The notes below the pieces were generated by a model. It was not told the DNA's origin. It searched no databases and worked only from the letters and a program-made list of their open reading frames with translations. Made by a program: the position numbers and the translations under genes. This document shows, one piece after another, positions 46,330-56,967 of a stretch of 64,000 bases of DNA (positions are counted from its first letter, which is position 1; every line of letters begins with the position of its first letter). Source of the DNA: Owenia fusiformis. Taxonomy: Eukaryota; Annelida; Polychaeta; Sabellida; Oweniidae. The DNA lies in assembly GCA_903813345.2 (NCBI GenBank), contig CAIIXF020000003.1:33348159-33412158 (forward strand), written 5' to 3'.

Positions 46330-46935
46330 ATGAGGGTTATGTTATGGGAGGTTTTGGATATGGTGTATATCCCGAGGGAAATATTGATATCTTACCGAGG
46401 GCTCGGAGGGCACGAGGTAAGATATCATATTTTCCGAGGGATATACCCCATATCCAAAACCGAGCATCACATAACTAATTTATCCTATGACAAGTGACTT
46501 TTATCTATGAAACATTGATTATTCCCTCAACTGATAAATTAAAAAGATTTAAACTTAACTTCGACGTTTTGGTCAAGGAATATCTACCGCCGTCTGCTTC
46601 CATTTTGGTAGTTTCGCTATAGCGAGATATTCTAACGAATTTTGACTGTTTCTACACAGAGCGAAAACGTTTTCCCGGCAATATTGGTGCGGGAGATATA
46701 CAGCGGGAGATATATATATGTCCCGCTCCTCCAAGATATCGATTTTATATCCAGCTGTTATGTACCTGAAACCTCACTTGTCATAGGATAAATAGAGATT
46801 ATCCTATATGAGGTTCATGATATTGGGATTATCCCGAGGCAAATATAATATATTTGCCTGAGGGCCGCAGGTCCCGAGGGAAAATATATTATATTGGCCA
46901 AGGGATAATCCCAATATCTTGAACCGACTATAGGA
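46330..46935. repeat. Two hairpins inside a short inverted repeat
   Basis: Hairpin 1 at 46330-46482 has arms of about 70 bp (TTTTGGATATGG(T/G)GTATATCCC). Hairpin 2 at 46796-46935 has arms containing TTGGGATTATCCC. TTTATCCTATGACAAGTGA at 46480-46499 and its inverse at 46774-46793 enclose the stretch between them. One strand of hairpin 1 gives a short open frame, which is a by-product of the palindrome. Confidence 0.7.
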
Positions 46936-46942
46936 TAATTTA

Positions 46943-47643
46943 TCCTGTTCCCGGACTATGGTCCTGTACTGAGCCCATACATTTGCCTGTACGATTACAA
47001 CTTGGGAGAATTATCTACGCCCCTTCCACTTAAGAAACCTACCTCAATGCATTCTAAAACTCAAAATGTTACTTCTAATATATTGGAACCGCCGATTGTC
47101 TGGGTTAGTTGGCAGAACGAGGTCTTTTTGTTTCTTATGGCTCTTTTGGTCGAAGTTCGATTAAGATGGCGGTTATAACGGAATTTCCCGAACTCTTCCG
47201 TAATAGCACGAACTTGGTTTTTCGTTACGTCACTTGGAAAATTTCGGACAATATTTTCAATATTTACTGCCATGTCGACATCCTATGCTCTTAACTGTAT
47301 ACCGAATGGTTAAACAATGTTTCTTACCGAAAACAAATCCATTTTACATGGAAGTGACGTAACGAAAAACCAAGTTCGTGCTATTACGGAAGAGTTCGGG
47401 AAATTCCGTTATAACCACCATCTTAATCGAACTTCGACCAAAGAGCCATAAGAAACAAAAAGACCTCGTTCTGCCAACTAACCCAGACAATCGGCGGTTC
47501 CAATATATTAGAAGTAACATTTTGAGTTCTAGAATGCATTGAGGTAGGTTTCTTAAGTGGAAGGGGCGCAGATAATTCTCCCAAGTTGTAATCGTTCAGG
47601 CAAATGTATGGGCTCAGTACAGGACCATAGTCCGGGAACAGGA
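46943..47643. mobile_element. 0.7-kb foldback element with ~310-bp, nearly identical arms
   Basis: Arms at about 46943-47250 and 47340-47643 are at least 95% identical by eye, with a loop of roughly 100 bp. Ends are TCCTGTTCCCGGACTATGG and its mirror image, flanked by TA on each side. It has no coding content. The near-identity of the arms means it is young or kept homogeneous by conversion. Confidence 0.8.
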
Positions 47644-47849
47644 TAAAGGATAATATGTTTATCCCATACCAATCTTGGTCATCGGGTACACATTGTTCAA
47701 TCGTGGAAATATTTTAGAATATTCATGTCCAGTTTTGTTTTCTTGGCCGTGGGCGGATTTTCCTGTTCCGTCAAATATTCCCACATTTATTTTCTCGAAT
47801 TTTTGATTGATTAAGTGGATGCTCCTTCCCTTTTTTTAAACCATCAAAC

Positions 47850-48185
47850 AGATCCAGATTATCTGTGTTTTCTCCATTGTCGTTTACAGTCATTACGCGA
47901 ACGTTACAAATTATGAACAAATATGTGAGCGGCGATTATGACGTAGCGGGCAGATATACTATATCTGCCCGCTCTTACTTGGACGTGTTATAGGTACATA
48001 AAGCAGGTTTGTAAAAACTTATATTTGCATCAGCGGGCAGATATAGCTTTACGTCCAGCTCCGAGCGGGCAGATATAGTATATCTGCCGCTATGTCATAA
48101 TCGCCGTTCGCATATTGGTTTATTTTGTAACGTTCGCATAATAACTGTAAACGACAGTGGAAAAACGCAGACAATCAAGGGCGTT
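47850..48185. mobile_element. Foldback element, ~110-bp arms
   Basis: Arms at 47868-47974 and 48064-48170 share GTCGTTTACAG, GCGAACGTTACAAA, CGGCGATTATGAC and GCAGATATACTATATCTGCC, itself a palindrome. A loop of about 90 bp contains TTGGACGTGTTATAGGTACATAAAG, whose inverse recurs at about 50017-50041. Confidence 0.7.
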
Positions 48186-48189
48186 ACAA

Positions 48190-49395
48190 TACCCGGGAAT
48201 TTATCGGTTCGTGCAGTACTTGTCTGTGATAGCGCCATCTGCAGGTCACTGTGGTTATAGCCTACATAATACGGGGTAGGATATCGGGAATATTCGGTGC
48301 AGTTTCTATCCGTCGATTACGCTATGAATTGAAGCAAGTGTGACCACTTTATCCACTTAAACAATTTGATAATTGATTAAATCGTTAAACAAAATCGATA
48401 AACACGTCATACACTTCCCATCTCCTTAGAAATTAGCATGTATTTATCGGATTGTGTTTTCGGACGATGCTCGACCCAAACCACTAGGGAAATCCTTATG
48501 CTAATTAGTATGACGTCATATTTTCATGGGGAATCCTAGATTTCAAAGCCTCGGTCTTTTATTGTGTCAAATGTAAACGTTCTTTTGCAGACAGAAAATT
48601 GACAGATTAGCTTTTAACTTTTAACTTTCAGCTTTGATGTTTAAATATTCTATATTTCTTCCGGACTTCTTGCTGAATATCATATAATGTTATAACTTGA
48701 TTTGGATTTTGGACGATTGCCTGATTGATCCTTTCTGAAATTTTGATTGTGATTCACGATTGATTGGCAAGAAAAATAATTCCTACTGTTTTCCAGCGAA
48801 GTCTAAATGTTACAGCATAAATTATAATAAGTGGGAAGTAGAATAAAGGATGGGCGGGGCCAGGGGATTGGTGGCCCTACCAGCCCCACCAATATTCACA
48901 CGCATACACATAAGAGAAAAACACACCCAGGCTCAAGGCCGTGATGGAAATATAAAACTATTTAGGGCACAAAATGGTATTTAATAGACCGATATGTAGT
49001 GAGTCCGCCATGTATTGAAGGTAAAACAATCTGCATTATTGTTACTTCTATCAATACATGGATTGTGCAATGGAAAAGCAATGGCACAATCAAAAATGTG
49101 CATATCAATCGTGAATATCTCTCGGTTCAAAGCTTAATTCCAACAGAATCGTGTCAAAATATGTTTCTGAATAACAGTTATACATTATAAGATCGCAAAC
49201 TCTTACAAATTATCAGCCGAATGGCTAATTTTCAACGAAATGTCCTTAAGACAACAGCCCTGGGTCGCGCCTATGACGAAAATAAGCTTGAATATCCCTC
49301 CCCTAAATAATATTGATAATCACATTTATGCGTGCGCGCGCAGCTCGTCCACTGAACGAAACGCCACTTCCCGCTGAAATCACCGGGTATTGATC
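48190..49395. other. Intergenic DNA, no gene seen
   Basis: AT-rich DNA between foldback elements, with no reading frame of interest. Confidence 0.4.
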
Positions 49396-49404
49396 TTTCC
49401 CTTG

Positions 49405-50015
49405 GACAATCGCGATCTGTTTGATGATAGAAGGGAATGAGCATCCAGATAATAATCAAAGATTCGAGAAAATAAATCTGGGTGAAAGAACTCGGTCATG
49501 GCCAAGAAAACAAAACTGAACATGAATCTTCTAAAATATTTCCCCACGGTTGAATGGAAAGGAGGGCGAGTTGTTTGTAGAATGAATCTGGGGATTTTTT
49601 TCATGAATTTCGCTTATGTTTTTCATCCAAAAAACATCAATACACTTTAAAACATTTTGTTTACTTTAAGATTACACCATGTAATCCAAAATATATTTCT
49701 CATTTTCAAAGATAATCCATGGATTAACACCCAGGTATTTTTATTTTTCAATCTTCAGAGGGCTGGGAATCAATGATGCTCAACGCTTTTGAATACGATA
49801 AATGCTGTTTTAAATAGGTTTTACGTATGCCAATAATTTGTCAAATTATGTAAGCTGAATGCATTCCTTAATCCCTACAAAAAGCATTTGTATTCAAAAG
49901 CGTTGAGCATCATTGATTCCCAGAACAAAATGTTTTAAAGTGTATTGATGTTTTTTGGATGAAAAACATAAGCGAAATTCATGAAAAAAATCCCCCGATT
50001 CATTCTACAAACAAA
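49405..50015. repeat. Inverted repeats, including a mirror of 47700-47860
   Basis: 49405-49560 is the reverse complement of about 47700-47860 (GAAATATTTTAGAA, CAGTTTTGTTTTCTTGGCC and CATCAAACAGATC are shared). Next to it, 49572-49659 and 49927-50015 form arms with CAATACACTTTAAAACATTTTGTT. Inside those, 49755-49800 and 49876-49922 form another pair around GAATCAATGATGCTCAACGC. Confidence 0.65.
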
Positions 50016-50125
50016 CCGGCTTTATGTACCCGTAACACGTCCAAGTATGGGATAATCTCAATGACACTTCGGTCAAAAAAGTGTGCTTTATAGATAGCAA
50101 GTGCAATTCAAGTTTTTTTGCCTAA

Positions 50126-50510
50126 AGGTCAGGGTGCATGATGGGAAATTTTCTGCATTCCTCAATTGAATCACATGTTATTTTTCAAACAAGAATCACT
50201 CCTCCCCCTCATGGCATACATCTTCCAGATTTGCACAAAGAGTGCACTTATATGCCTAGAAAGGAATTGTGACAAGAATGTTTTGATAAAGTGTATAAAA
50301 AACAAGAAAATTCAGAAAATTTTCAGAATTTTTTTTTCATTGAATTTTTTCGTTTTTTATACAATTTACCAAACAAATCTTCTCACAAGTCTTTTCTAGG
50401 TACATACAAAACTGGAAGATGTAGATAATGTGGGGAAGGAGTGATTCTTGAAAAATAACATGTGATTCAATTGAGGAATGCAGAAAATTCCCAAACTAGC
50501 ACCCTGGCCT
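50126..50510. mobile_element. 385-bp MITE with TAA target (PIF/Harbinger-like)
   Basis: Arms of about 80 bp start AGGTCAGGGTGC and AGGCCAGGGTGC, and both contain TCTGCATTCCTCAATTGAAT. TAA lies directly outside each end (50123-50125 and 50511-50513). A 3-bp TWA duplication is the pattern of PIF/Harbinger elements. Non-coding. Confidence 0.65.
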
Positions 50511-50513
50511 TAA

Positions 50514-50904
50514 CTGGCTCCACTATATATAGATCACTCAGATATCATTAATCAATGGACAAATAACTAAGACTGAATCAAGGTTACTCACTGTGACCTT
50601 TCGAATGATCTTTATGTATTCTTGTCATGTAATTATGATAAGTGTTTAATGATAGAGGGAGAATGCCAGATGGTTTTCAACAATGGGTACATGTAACGAC
50701 TTCGTGTAACACGTGAATCAGTCAGCACCTTTGATACTGTTACTTAGACAAACCGCTATTTTCGAATGTTGAGAGGACGGATTAACTCTTAATAATACAA
50801 TCAAGCTGCAATCAAGAAAGTTATATGTGATTCTTAGACCTGTGACCAATTTCAGGTATACATACTTTACAAAACTCTTTAAAAAGGACATCACCAAAAA
50901 AGCC
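50514..50904 (+). promoter_or_regulatory. 5' flank of SLC22 copy 3
   Basis: No gene. The frame of the transporter stays open upstream to 50827, but those extra residues have no match in the other copies, so they are taken as untranslated. Confidence 0.35.
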
Positions 50905-52587
50905 ATGAACTTCGACGAAACTTTGTCAAGGATTGGAGGATTCGGAAAGTACCAAAAGCTCCTTATATTGGGATTCATTATATTCTTTATAACAAGTCAA
51001 TGGCAGTATGTTGGTCTTAATTTCCTTGCTGGTGATATGGACCATTGGTGTAAAATGGACGTGAATGGTGTGAATAAAAGTCATATCAAGGAACTGATTA
51101 TTCCAAAAACTGTTGATGAATTTGGTAAGAAAACCTATAGTAAATGTGAAATGTATGATATTAATATCACAGATTTAGATATGATGGACTTGATGCCAAC
51201 AGGTAATTTGACGAGAATACCGTGTAAACAAGGTTGGGAATATGACCAAACTTGGTTTTATTCTACTATTGTAAGTAAGTACACACTAGTTTGTGATCGC
51301 GCATGGTTACGAACAATTCCGGCAACGTCGTTTGTCCTAGGCTTACTGTTTGGGTCTATCATCTCTGGATATATGTCCGACAGATGGGGCAGAAAATGGA
51401 CTACATTGATTATGATACTATGTCAAATGGTCTGCAATGTAGCAGAAGCATTTTCTCCGTATTTCTGGCTATTTGTTGGACTTCGTTTCTTCATAGGAAT
51501 TTGGAATATGGGGGCGTATTGTGCACTTTACATTCTCATGATAGAAAGCATGCCTGCGGTCTACCGTAACCACTTTTCGTATGGCCTTACACTAGGCCGT
51601 ATCCTTGAATTCATTTTACCGATAACTGCATATTTCCTTCGAAATCATGAGCATTTACAGATGGCATCCGTTGGCTTAACGATACCCGGACTCATTTTTG
51701 TCATACTCCTGCCAGAAAGTCCAAGATGGCTCCTTTCTCGCAAACGGTATGAAGAATACGACACGGTGGTTCAAAAGATTGCTCGACTAAATAATTCCGA
51801 TTTTCCCGAGAAGATGATGAATGAAGCAAGACGACCAGAAGACAAAGAAAATCAGGCAACAGAGGAGGTGTCTTTTCTAAATTTACTGAGAACCCCACGT
51901 CTCAGACAACGAACGCTCATTCTTTGGTTTCTGTGGTTCAGCATGTTTTTTGTTAATTTTGCGTTTGGAACAAATATTGGCAAGCTAGTTCCTGGTAATA
52001 TATATCTCAATTTGGCTATTGTATCAGCTGGTTCTGAGATACCTACATTTATTACAATTTGGTTTGCTTTATTTAAATCTGGAAGAAGGCTTGCAATCAT
52101 GATCTACATTCTGATAAGTGGATTATGTTGTTTACTGATGATACCGCTTATATTAGTGAACATAAAATTATTGGTGACCATAGCTGCTATGATAGCAATG
52201 TCAACCGTGAAGACCACTATATGGGTCGTTTTTCTGTATACAGGAGAAATATATCCAACACCAGCAAGAAACATCGGCTTTGGGACAGCTTCGAGCATCG
52301 CTCGAATCGCATCTTTGATATCCACTCAACTTTCACTATTGGCAAATGTATGGTTTGGCCTGCCCTATGTTTTGCTTTGCGTATTTCCAATTGTCTCGAG
52401 TGTTTTAGCATATTTCCTCCCTGAAACCAAGGGTCGCAACTTGCCAGAGACATTTGAAGAAGCAGAGTTATTCGGGACTCCTGAATACAATAATTTGGAT
52501 TATAAAGCGCACATTGGAAAGGAATCAATGCTGGAAGAGCCATTCATAAATCATGCAACATCTGATAGAACTTCTAACCATGCATAG
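50905..52587 (+). CDS. SLC22-family organic ion transporter, copy 3 (single exon)
   Basis: Membrane carrier of the SLC22 branch of the major facilitator superfamily; substrate unknown. 560 residues from ATG 50905, chosen because MNFDETLSRIGGFGKYQKLL lines up with the start of copy 1. An upstream in-frame ATG at 50827 would add 26 residues without family support. Family marks are CDRAWL after the first extracellular loop, GYMSDRWGRKW, LPESPRWLLSRKRYEEY, LYTGEIYPTPAR and LPETKGRNLPETFEEAELFG. It is uninterrupted and has no introns, like copy 1, but is clearly more diverged from copy 1 than copy 2's first half is. Its last third closely matches the last fragment of the broken copy 2. Appears intact. 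Confidence 0.92.
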   Translation: MNFDETLSRIGGFGKYQKLLILGFIIFFITSQWQYVGLNFLAGDMDHWCKMDVNGVNKSHIKELIIPKTVDEFGKKTYSKCEMYDINITDLDMMDLMPTGNLTRIPCKQGWEYDQTWFYSTIVSKYTLVCDRAWLRTIPATSFVLGLLFGSIISGYMSDRWGRKWTTLIMILCQMVCNVAEAFSPYFWLFVGLRFFIGIWNMGAYCALYILMIESMPAVYRNHFSYGLTLGRILEFILPITAYFLRNHEHLQMASVGLTIPGLIFVILLPESPRWLLSRKRYEEYDTVVQKIARLNNSDFPEKMMNEARRPEDKENQATEEVSFLNLLRTPRLRQRTLILWFLWFSMFFVNFAFGTNIGKLVPGNIYLNLAIVSAGSEIPTFITIWFALFKSGRRLAIMIYILISGLCCLLMIPLILVNIKLLVTIAAMIAMSTVKTTIWVVFLYTGEIYPTPARNIGFGTASSIARIASLISTQLSLLANVWFGLPYVLLCVFPIVSSVLAYFLPETKGRNLPETFEEAELFGTPEYNNLDYKAHIGKESMLEEPFINHATSDRTSNHA

Positions 52588-52884
52588 GCAAACTGTCAAG
52601 ATTTCCCGGGTATAATTTTATGACCCCTAACAAAATATGTAATTAAAATAACATATTAACATTTATTAAAAGAATAACCTGTGTTCGTATAAATATAAAA
52701 TAAGAAAATGAATAATACGAAAATTTGTACACTAGCTAACACCTAACGCCTATCTTACTTAACAGATCTATCTGCGTTCAAATTAATAACTCTTAAACGT
52801 GATAATTCACAAATAGTCCCTGATCTGTTCCCAAAAAATGATTGTACCGTTTGAAAGAACAGACTTTCCTTATGAAGAAAACAC
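52588..52884. other. 3' flank of SLC22 copy 3
   Basis: AT-rich. ATTAAA at about 52642 is a possible weak polyadenylation signal. Confidence 0.3.
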
Positions 52885-53540
52885 CTCTTATATTGATAGA
52901 AACAGGGGCAAAAGGCACCAAAATGGGGTAAGACAAGGTGACATTCTGAAGTCTCACTTTCTTGTCATCACGATTCCAGGAAAAACACTTTGCAGATATA
53001 CTTCAAATGTTTTTCAAAAAATATAGAATATATATTGATAGAAACAGGGGCAAAAGGCACCAAAATGGGGTTAGACAAGGTGGCATTCTGAAGTCTCACT
53101 TTCTTGTCATCATGAATCCAGGAAAACCACCAGATGCATTTACTTCAAATTTACACACATGTTACATGGTAACAAGTTCTAGAGATGATAAACTTTCTGG
53201 CGGCCATCTTGCATTTTGGTGGCCATCTTGGAATTTTTTAAGATAAATATTGTTATCGCGATTCCAGGAAAACCACTTGAATTAACAGATGTATATCAAA
53301 TGTTCACAAATGTAATGGCAAAAACTCCTAGACCTCATTATTTTTTCAGTGGCCATCTTGCATTCTGGTGGCCATCTTGGAAGTTTTTGGATAAATCTTG
53401 TCATTGTGATTCCAGGAAAACCACTTTACTGATTTTCTTGAAATGTTTACAAATGTTACATAGTAGGTTACATGCTACCTTTTATATTGATATAAACATG
53501 GGCAAAAGGCACTAAAATGGGATTAGACAAGGTGGCATGT
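52885..53540. repeat. Repeats of GATAGAAACAGGGGCAAAAG type
   Basis: About 52888-52990 and 53034-53130 are direct copies (shared AGGCACCAAAATGGGGT and GAAGTCTCACTTTCTTGTCA). A more diverged copy lies around 53490-53540. Confidence 0.65.
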
Positions 53541-54010
53541 AATACCATGTAATATGTGTATAAATTCGAAGTAAAACTGTCAAGTGATTTTCCTGGGATC
53601 GTGATGACTAGATTTACATAAAAACTTCCAAGTTGGCCGCTAGAATGCAAGATGGCTACCGAAAAGTTAATCAGCTCTAGAACTTCATACCATGTAACAT
53701 GTGTGAAAATTTGAAGTAAATCTGTCAAGTGATTTTCCTGGAATCACAATGACAAGATTTATCCAAAAACGTCCAAGATGGCCACTAGAATGCAAGATGG
53801 CCGCCGAAAAGTTAATCATCTCAAGACTTTCTGACCATGTAACTTGTGTGTAAATTTGAAGTAAATCCGTTTGGTTTTCCTGAAATCCTGATGACAAGAT
53901 TTATCTTAAAACTTCCAAGATGGCCGCCAGAATGCAAGATGGCTACTGAAAAAACTAATGAGGTCTAGGACTTTTTACCATATAACATGTGTGAACATTT
54001 GAAGGACATC
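53160..54010. repeat. Tandem ~140-bp repeats rich in GGCCATCTTG / AGATGGCC
   Basis: Units in one orientation (53190-53450, GGTGGCCATCTTGGAA and ATTCCAGGAAAACCACTT) face units in the other (53550-54010, AAGTGATTTTCCTGG and AAGATGGCCGCC). The array is therefore a broad inverted repeat. It is related in type to the array at 24235-24665. Confidence 0.65.
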
Positions 54011-54820
54011 TGTTAAAGGGTTCCGATAAGCTTCCCGTATAAAATGAAAATCTCCCTTTTATAAATGTGTGACGATCTATACTATACCAATGTTATATAA
54101 AAGTTAGAGGTGTTGACACAACGACCTCGAGCCTTTGAACCCTTGAGTATTATTCCGGGATCGAGCCTTTTATACTAAATGGTGAGCAACACCAGAAACG
54201 AGCGTTCGATTTGCTAAACGATATGCGTCACACTTTAAGTTGTTTTTCCTGAATCGATTTGGGATTTTGAAGAAACAGAAACAAATTCTCAATAAATATT
54301 ATAGTTATTTTGACTACTTAGCTTTATGGCATTACAGTGACATGAAAATCTGATTCAAATGAATTAAGTCATCCTAGAAAGCCCCACCATGAGTGAGATT
54401 GTTCAAGTCTTTTTCAAATATTTGATCAATTTTGCATGGAACATGTGATATTTTATGTGTTCAGATTAGATAGGTTAATTTTTCAAACATGACTGTTCAC
54501 TGTCCAAATTGGGAGGTGTTCATATTTCAAGTTTTTTTAACATTTGAGTCAATGGGAGGAAAAACGAGACCAAAAAATGTTCAAATTGGGAGGTGTTCGG
54601 ATTAGCCAAGTGTTCAGATATACAGGTTTTACTGTACTACAATTGTTTTCAATCTTTTGGAGGAAAGTGTACATCATTCCAGAGAAATGACAGGTGACAC
54701 ACTGTTATGGGAACTGGTCATATCAGATGTTCCCACGCTTTTCGTCCAGAAGAGGTCATTTCCCAGGATTATAGATGGTGTAATGACCTTCGATAGCAAG
54801 TCGCTACTACAGTCTCAGCT
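54011..54820. other. Intergenic DNA, no gene seen
   Basis: No feature recognised beyond short direct echoes such as AAATTGGGAGGTGTTC, which occurs twice near 54510 and 54585. Confidence 0.4.
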
Positions 54821-54825
54821 GTAGT

Positions 54826-54996
54826 GGCTAGCCTTTATGGCTCAGGGGTAGAGTGTCTGACTCTGAGAGCGGAAGGTCCCGGGTTCGATTCCCTGTGCGG
54901 GGCATTGAATTTAGCACATTCTTTTTCGAGTCTGGTATCTGACTCGCTACACTACAGCTCCCCGACGAGCGTACCCAAGGGTCGTTACAAAATTAA
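54826..54996 (+). mobile_element. tRNA-derived SINE
   Basis: The 5' part has internal RNA polymerase III signals in correct spacing: box A TGGCTCAGGGG at 54838-54848 and box B GGTTCGATTCC at 54882-54892. The cloverleaf is degenerate (a mismatch in the T stem and no convincing anticodon stem), so it is not a functional tRNA. A tRNA-unrelated body follows with GAGTCTGGTATCTGACTCG and ACGAGCGTACCC. Confidence 0.65.
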
Positions 54997-54999
54997 CCC

Positions 55000-56917
55000 T
55001 TTGCAAATTTGATCAAAACTGCCCCCAATCATGCATTTACTTGGCTCAGTTAAAATAGTTGATTTACATTTGAATTCGATAATAACATTTAAAAATTAAA
55101 TGTGCAGTAGTAATACTTTAGTACCTCTTATTGATTAATGTATAATATTACAACATACATAATGATGTAGGCAGTTTGTTTCATATTTATCTAAAAGTGA
55201 AATTCATAATTTTAATTTACCCTCTGGAAGCCCCAAAATCAAAGAAAATGCATTTTTCTTGGTGATGTATTTTCTAAACTACCCACATTTGCTCCGATTT
55301 TCACTATGGCACCCGGCCGATTGAGTGTTTTGTTCAAAATTGAATACAATATTGAGCAAAACAATATCCATCCGGCGTCGGCCGACAATATAGACAATAA
55401 GACAATATAGAAAAAGAACAAACATTTTTAAATTGTTACCATTCGAAACACGATCATTAAATTGACGATGTCTACAATTTTCAGATTTATTTTGATGACT
55501 GGTTAAAGAGAAACATGTGTTCAATTCAGTTCGCCATATCGATACCAATTCTCCGTAACAAGAAATTTGTACGAATTGCCCTGACATTTTGACAACTGAA
55601 CAAGGTAGAATATTCAGTGAATTGTAACCAAAATAATTTACGAATAAACCTGAGATTTTGACAATAAGCTCAATTCAATTTTAAAGTAATTTTATTTCAT
55701 ACAGAAACAATACATACGGTAAACGACACCCCAAAGGGTGTGTGTATAACTGCCCATAATACGTTTTACATCAACAAAGACACTGTGAACATGCATATGT
55801 GGTACATATTCATATTTATAAATTATCCAAGTACCTTGTAAATAAAATAAAAAGGTTCACTTTAATTTTTATTTGTTCCTAGTGTTTTTGTTTTAATATC
55901 TTTGATATCAGTGGTCAATTGTTCATGTGTCCGAGAATTAGCGATTTTCCTAGAAATTGTGACTTTCTATGATCTTATGTTTTCTAGGAAAACGGTTAAT
56001 CTCGGACATATGACCAATTGACCATTGATATTCAAAGATCTGACAAAAATGTGAAGTCAGTTTTAGCTTTAGTATTTGAAGGGTAAAATATGCCTATCCT
56101 CAAGTTTCTGTAAATGATTTTTTATGCCAATACCTAAATGTTATGATACTTTTCTAGCCTTTTAAAAAAGTTGCAACATTTTTTGGCACACCCTGTATTA
56201 TGCACCATGAAGTTATATAGAATTTTCTCCATTTCTTGAATCGTCTCTCAGTCATATCCTTGTCTTGTTATGTGTTGGTGCATAGTTGCTCGTGTTTTGA
56301 AATATAATTCATATAATTCTAATTCATACTTTGATGTAAGTTTATTAGGTATACTTTTAAGGTTTTTCATGGACGATACAACTGTTTGAATAGGATTAAT
56401 GTCAATTATTTCCAGATCTTGAAATTTCTTTCTGAATTAGTTATTATTATCCTGTCAAAACTCTCTTGTAAAATGTGTGATTTTTTTAATAATTTCTTGC
56501 AAGCAAAACCCAATAAAATATTACAGTAACTGACGTGCAGAGTTGTAAAAAATCATTTTTTATTTTAAAGTTACGGTATTTAGAACCTCGTAAGAAAAGA
56601 TTTGCTAAGACAGTAAGCTCCATAGTTAGTAAAAAATGTATTCAGAAACTTGTAAATGAGTGAAATATTTCCGAATTATTCCTTAGCCAATTTGGCAAGA
56701 ACTACTTGTACATACACTTCAACAGAATCGAAATATTATGATCAAGAAAATAATGAAATGTACTATTGAGAAAAGAGTCGGAGTTGATGTTTATTAAAAA
56801 ACATAGGTTTTACATGGAATGTTGTAAGCTGTGATTCATGTTCCTAGTCGTTGTTACCCCTTTAAATTATGGAGCAATACTGCACCATTCCAAACATTTA
56901 ATTTCAATTTAGTATTC
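55000..56917. other. Intergenic DNA with repeat fragments
   Basis: About 55290-55400 is a diverged relative of the GC-rich repeat at 2568 (GCTCCGATTTTCACT, GGCCGAT(T)GAGT). About 55440-55600 is related to the MITE at 61749-62120 (CCATATCGATAC, GACTGGTTAAAGAGAAAC). No gene is seen in the rest. Confidence 0.5.
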
Positions 56918-56923
56918 TTTATT
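56918..56923 (-). promoter_or_regulatory. Polyadenylation signal AATAAA for the PhyH-like gene
   Basis: AATAAA on the minus strand, 44 bases past the stop codon at 56968. Confidence 0.6.
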
Positions 56924-56967
56924 TGTAATCATACGAAGGTATTGCGTTCTGGACATCTAACAATTGT

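Noticed and set aside
46228-46497. 89-residue frame on the plus strand
   Set aside because: It lies in the hairpin at 46330-46482; its reading frame is a by-product of the palindrome.
50827-50904. N-terminal extension of SLC22 copy 3
   Set aside because: The 26 added residues have no counterpart in the other copies; the aligned start is at 50905.
54826-54900. Functional tRNA gene
   Set aside because: Box A and B are good, but the anticodon stem and T stem do not pair properly and a SINE body follows.
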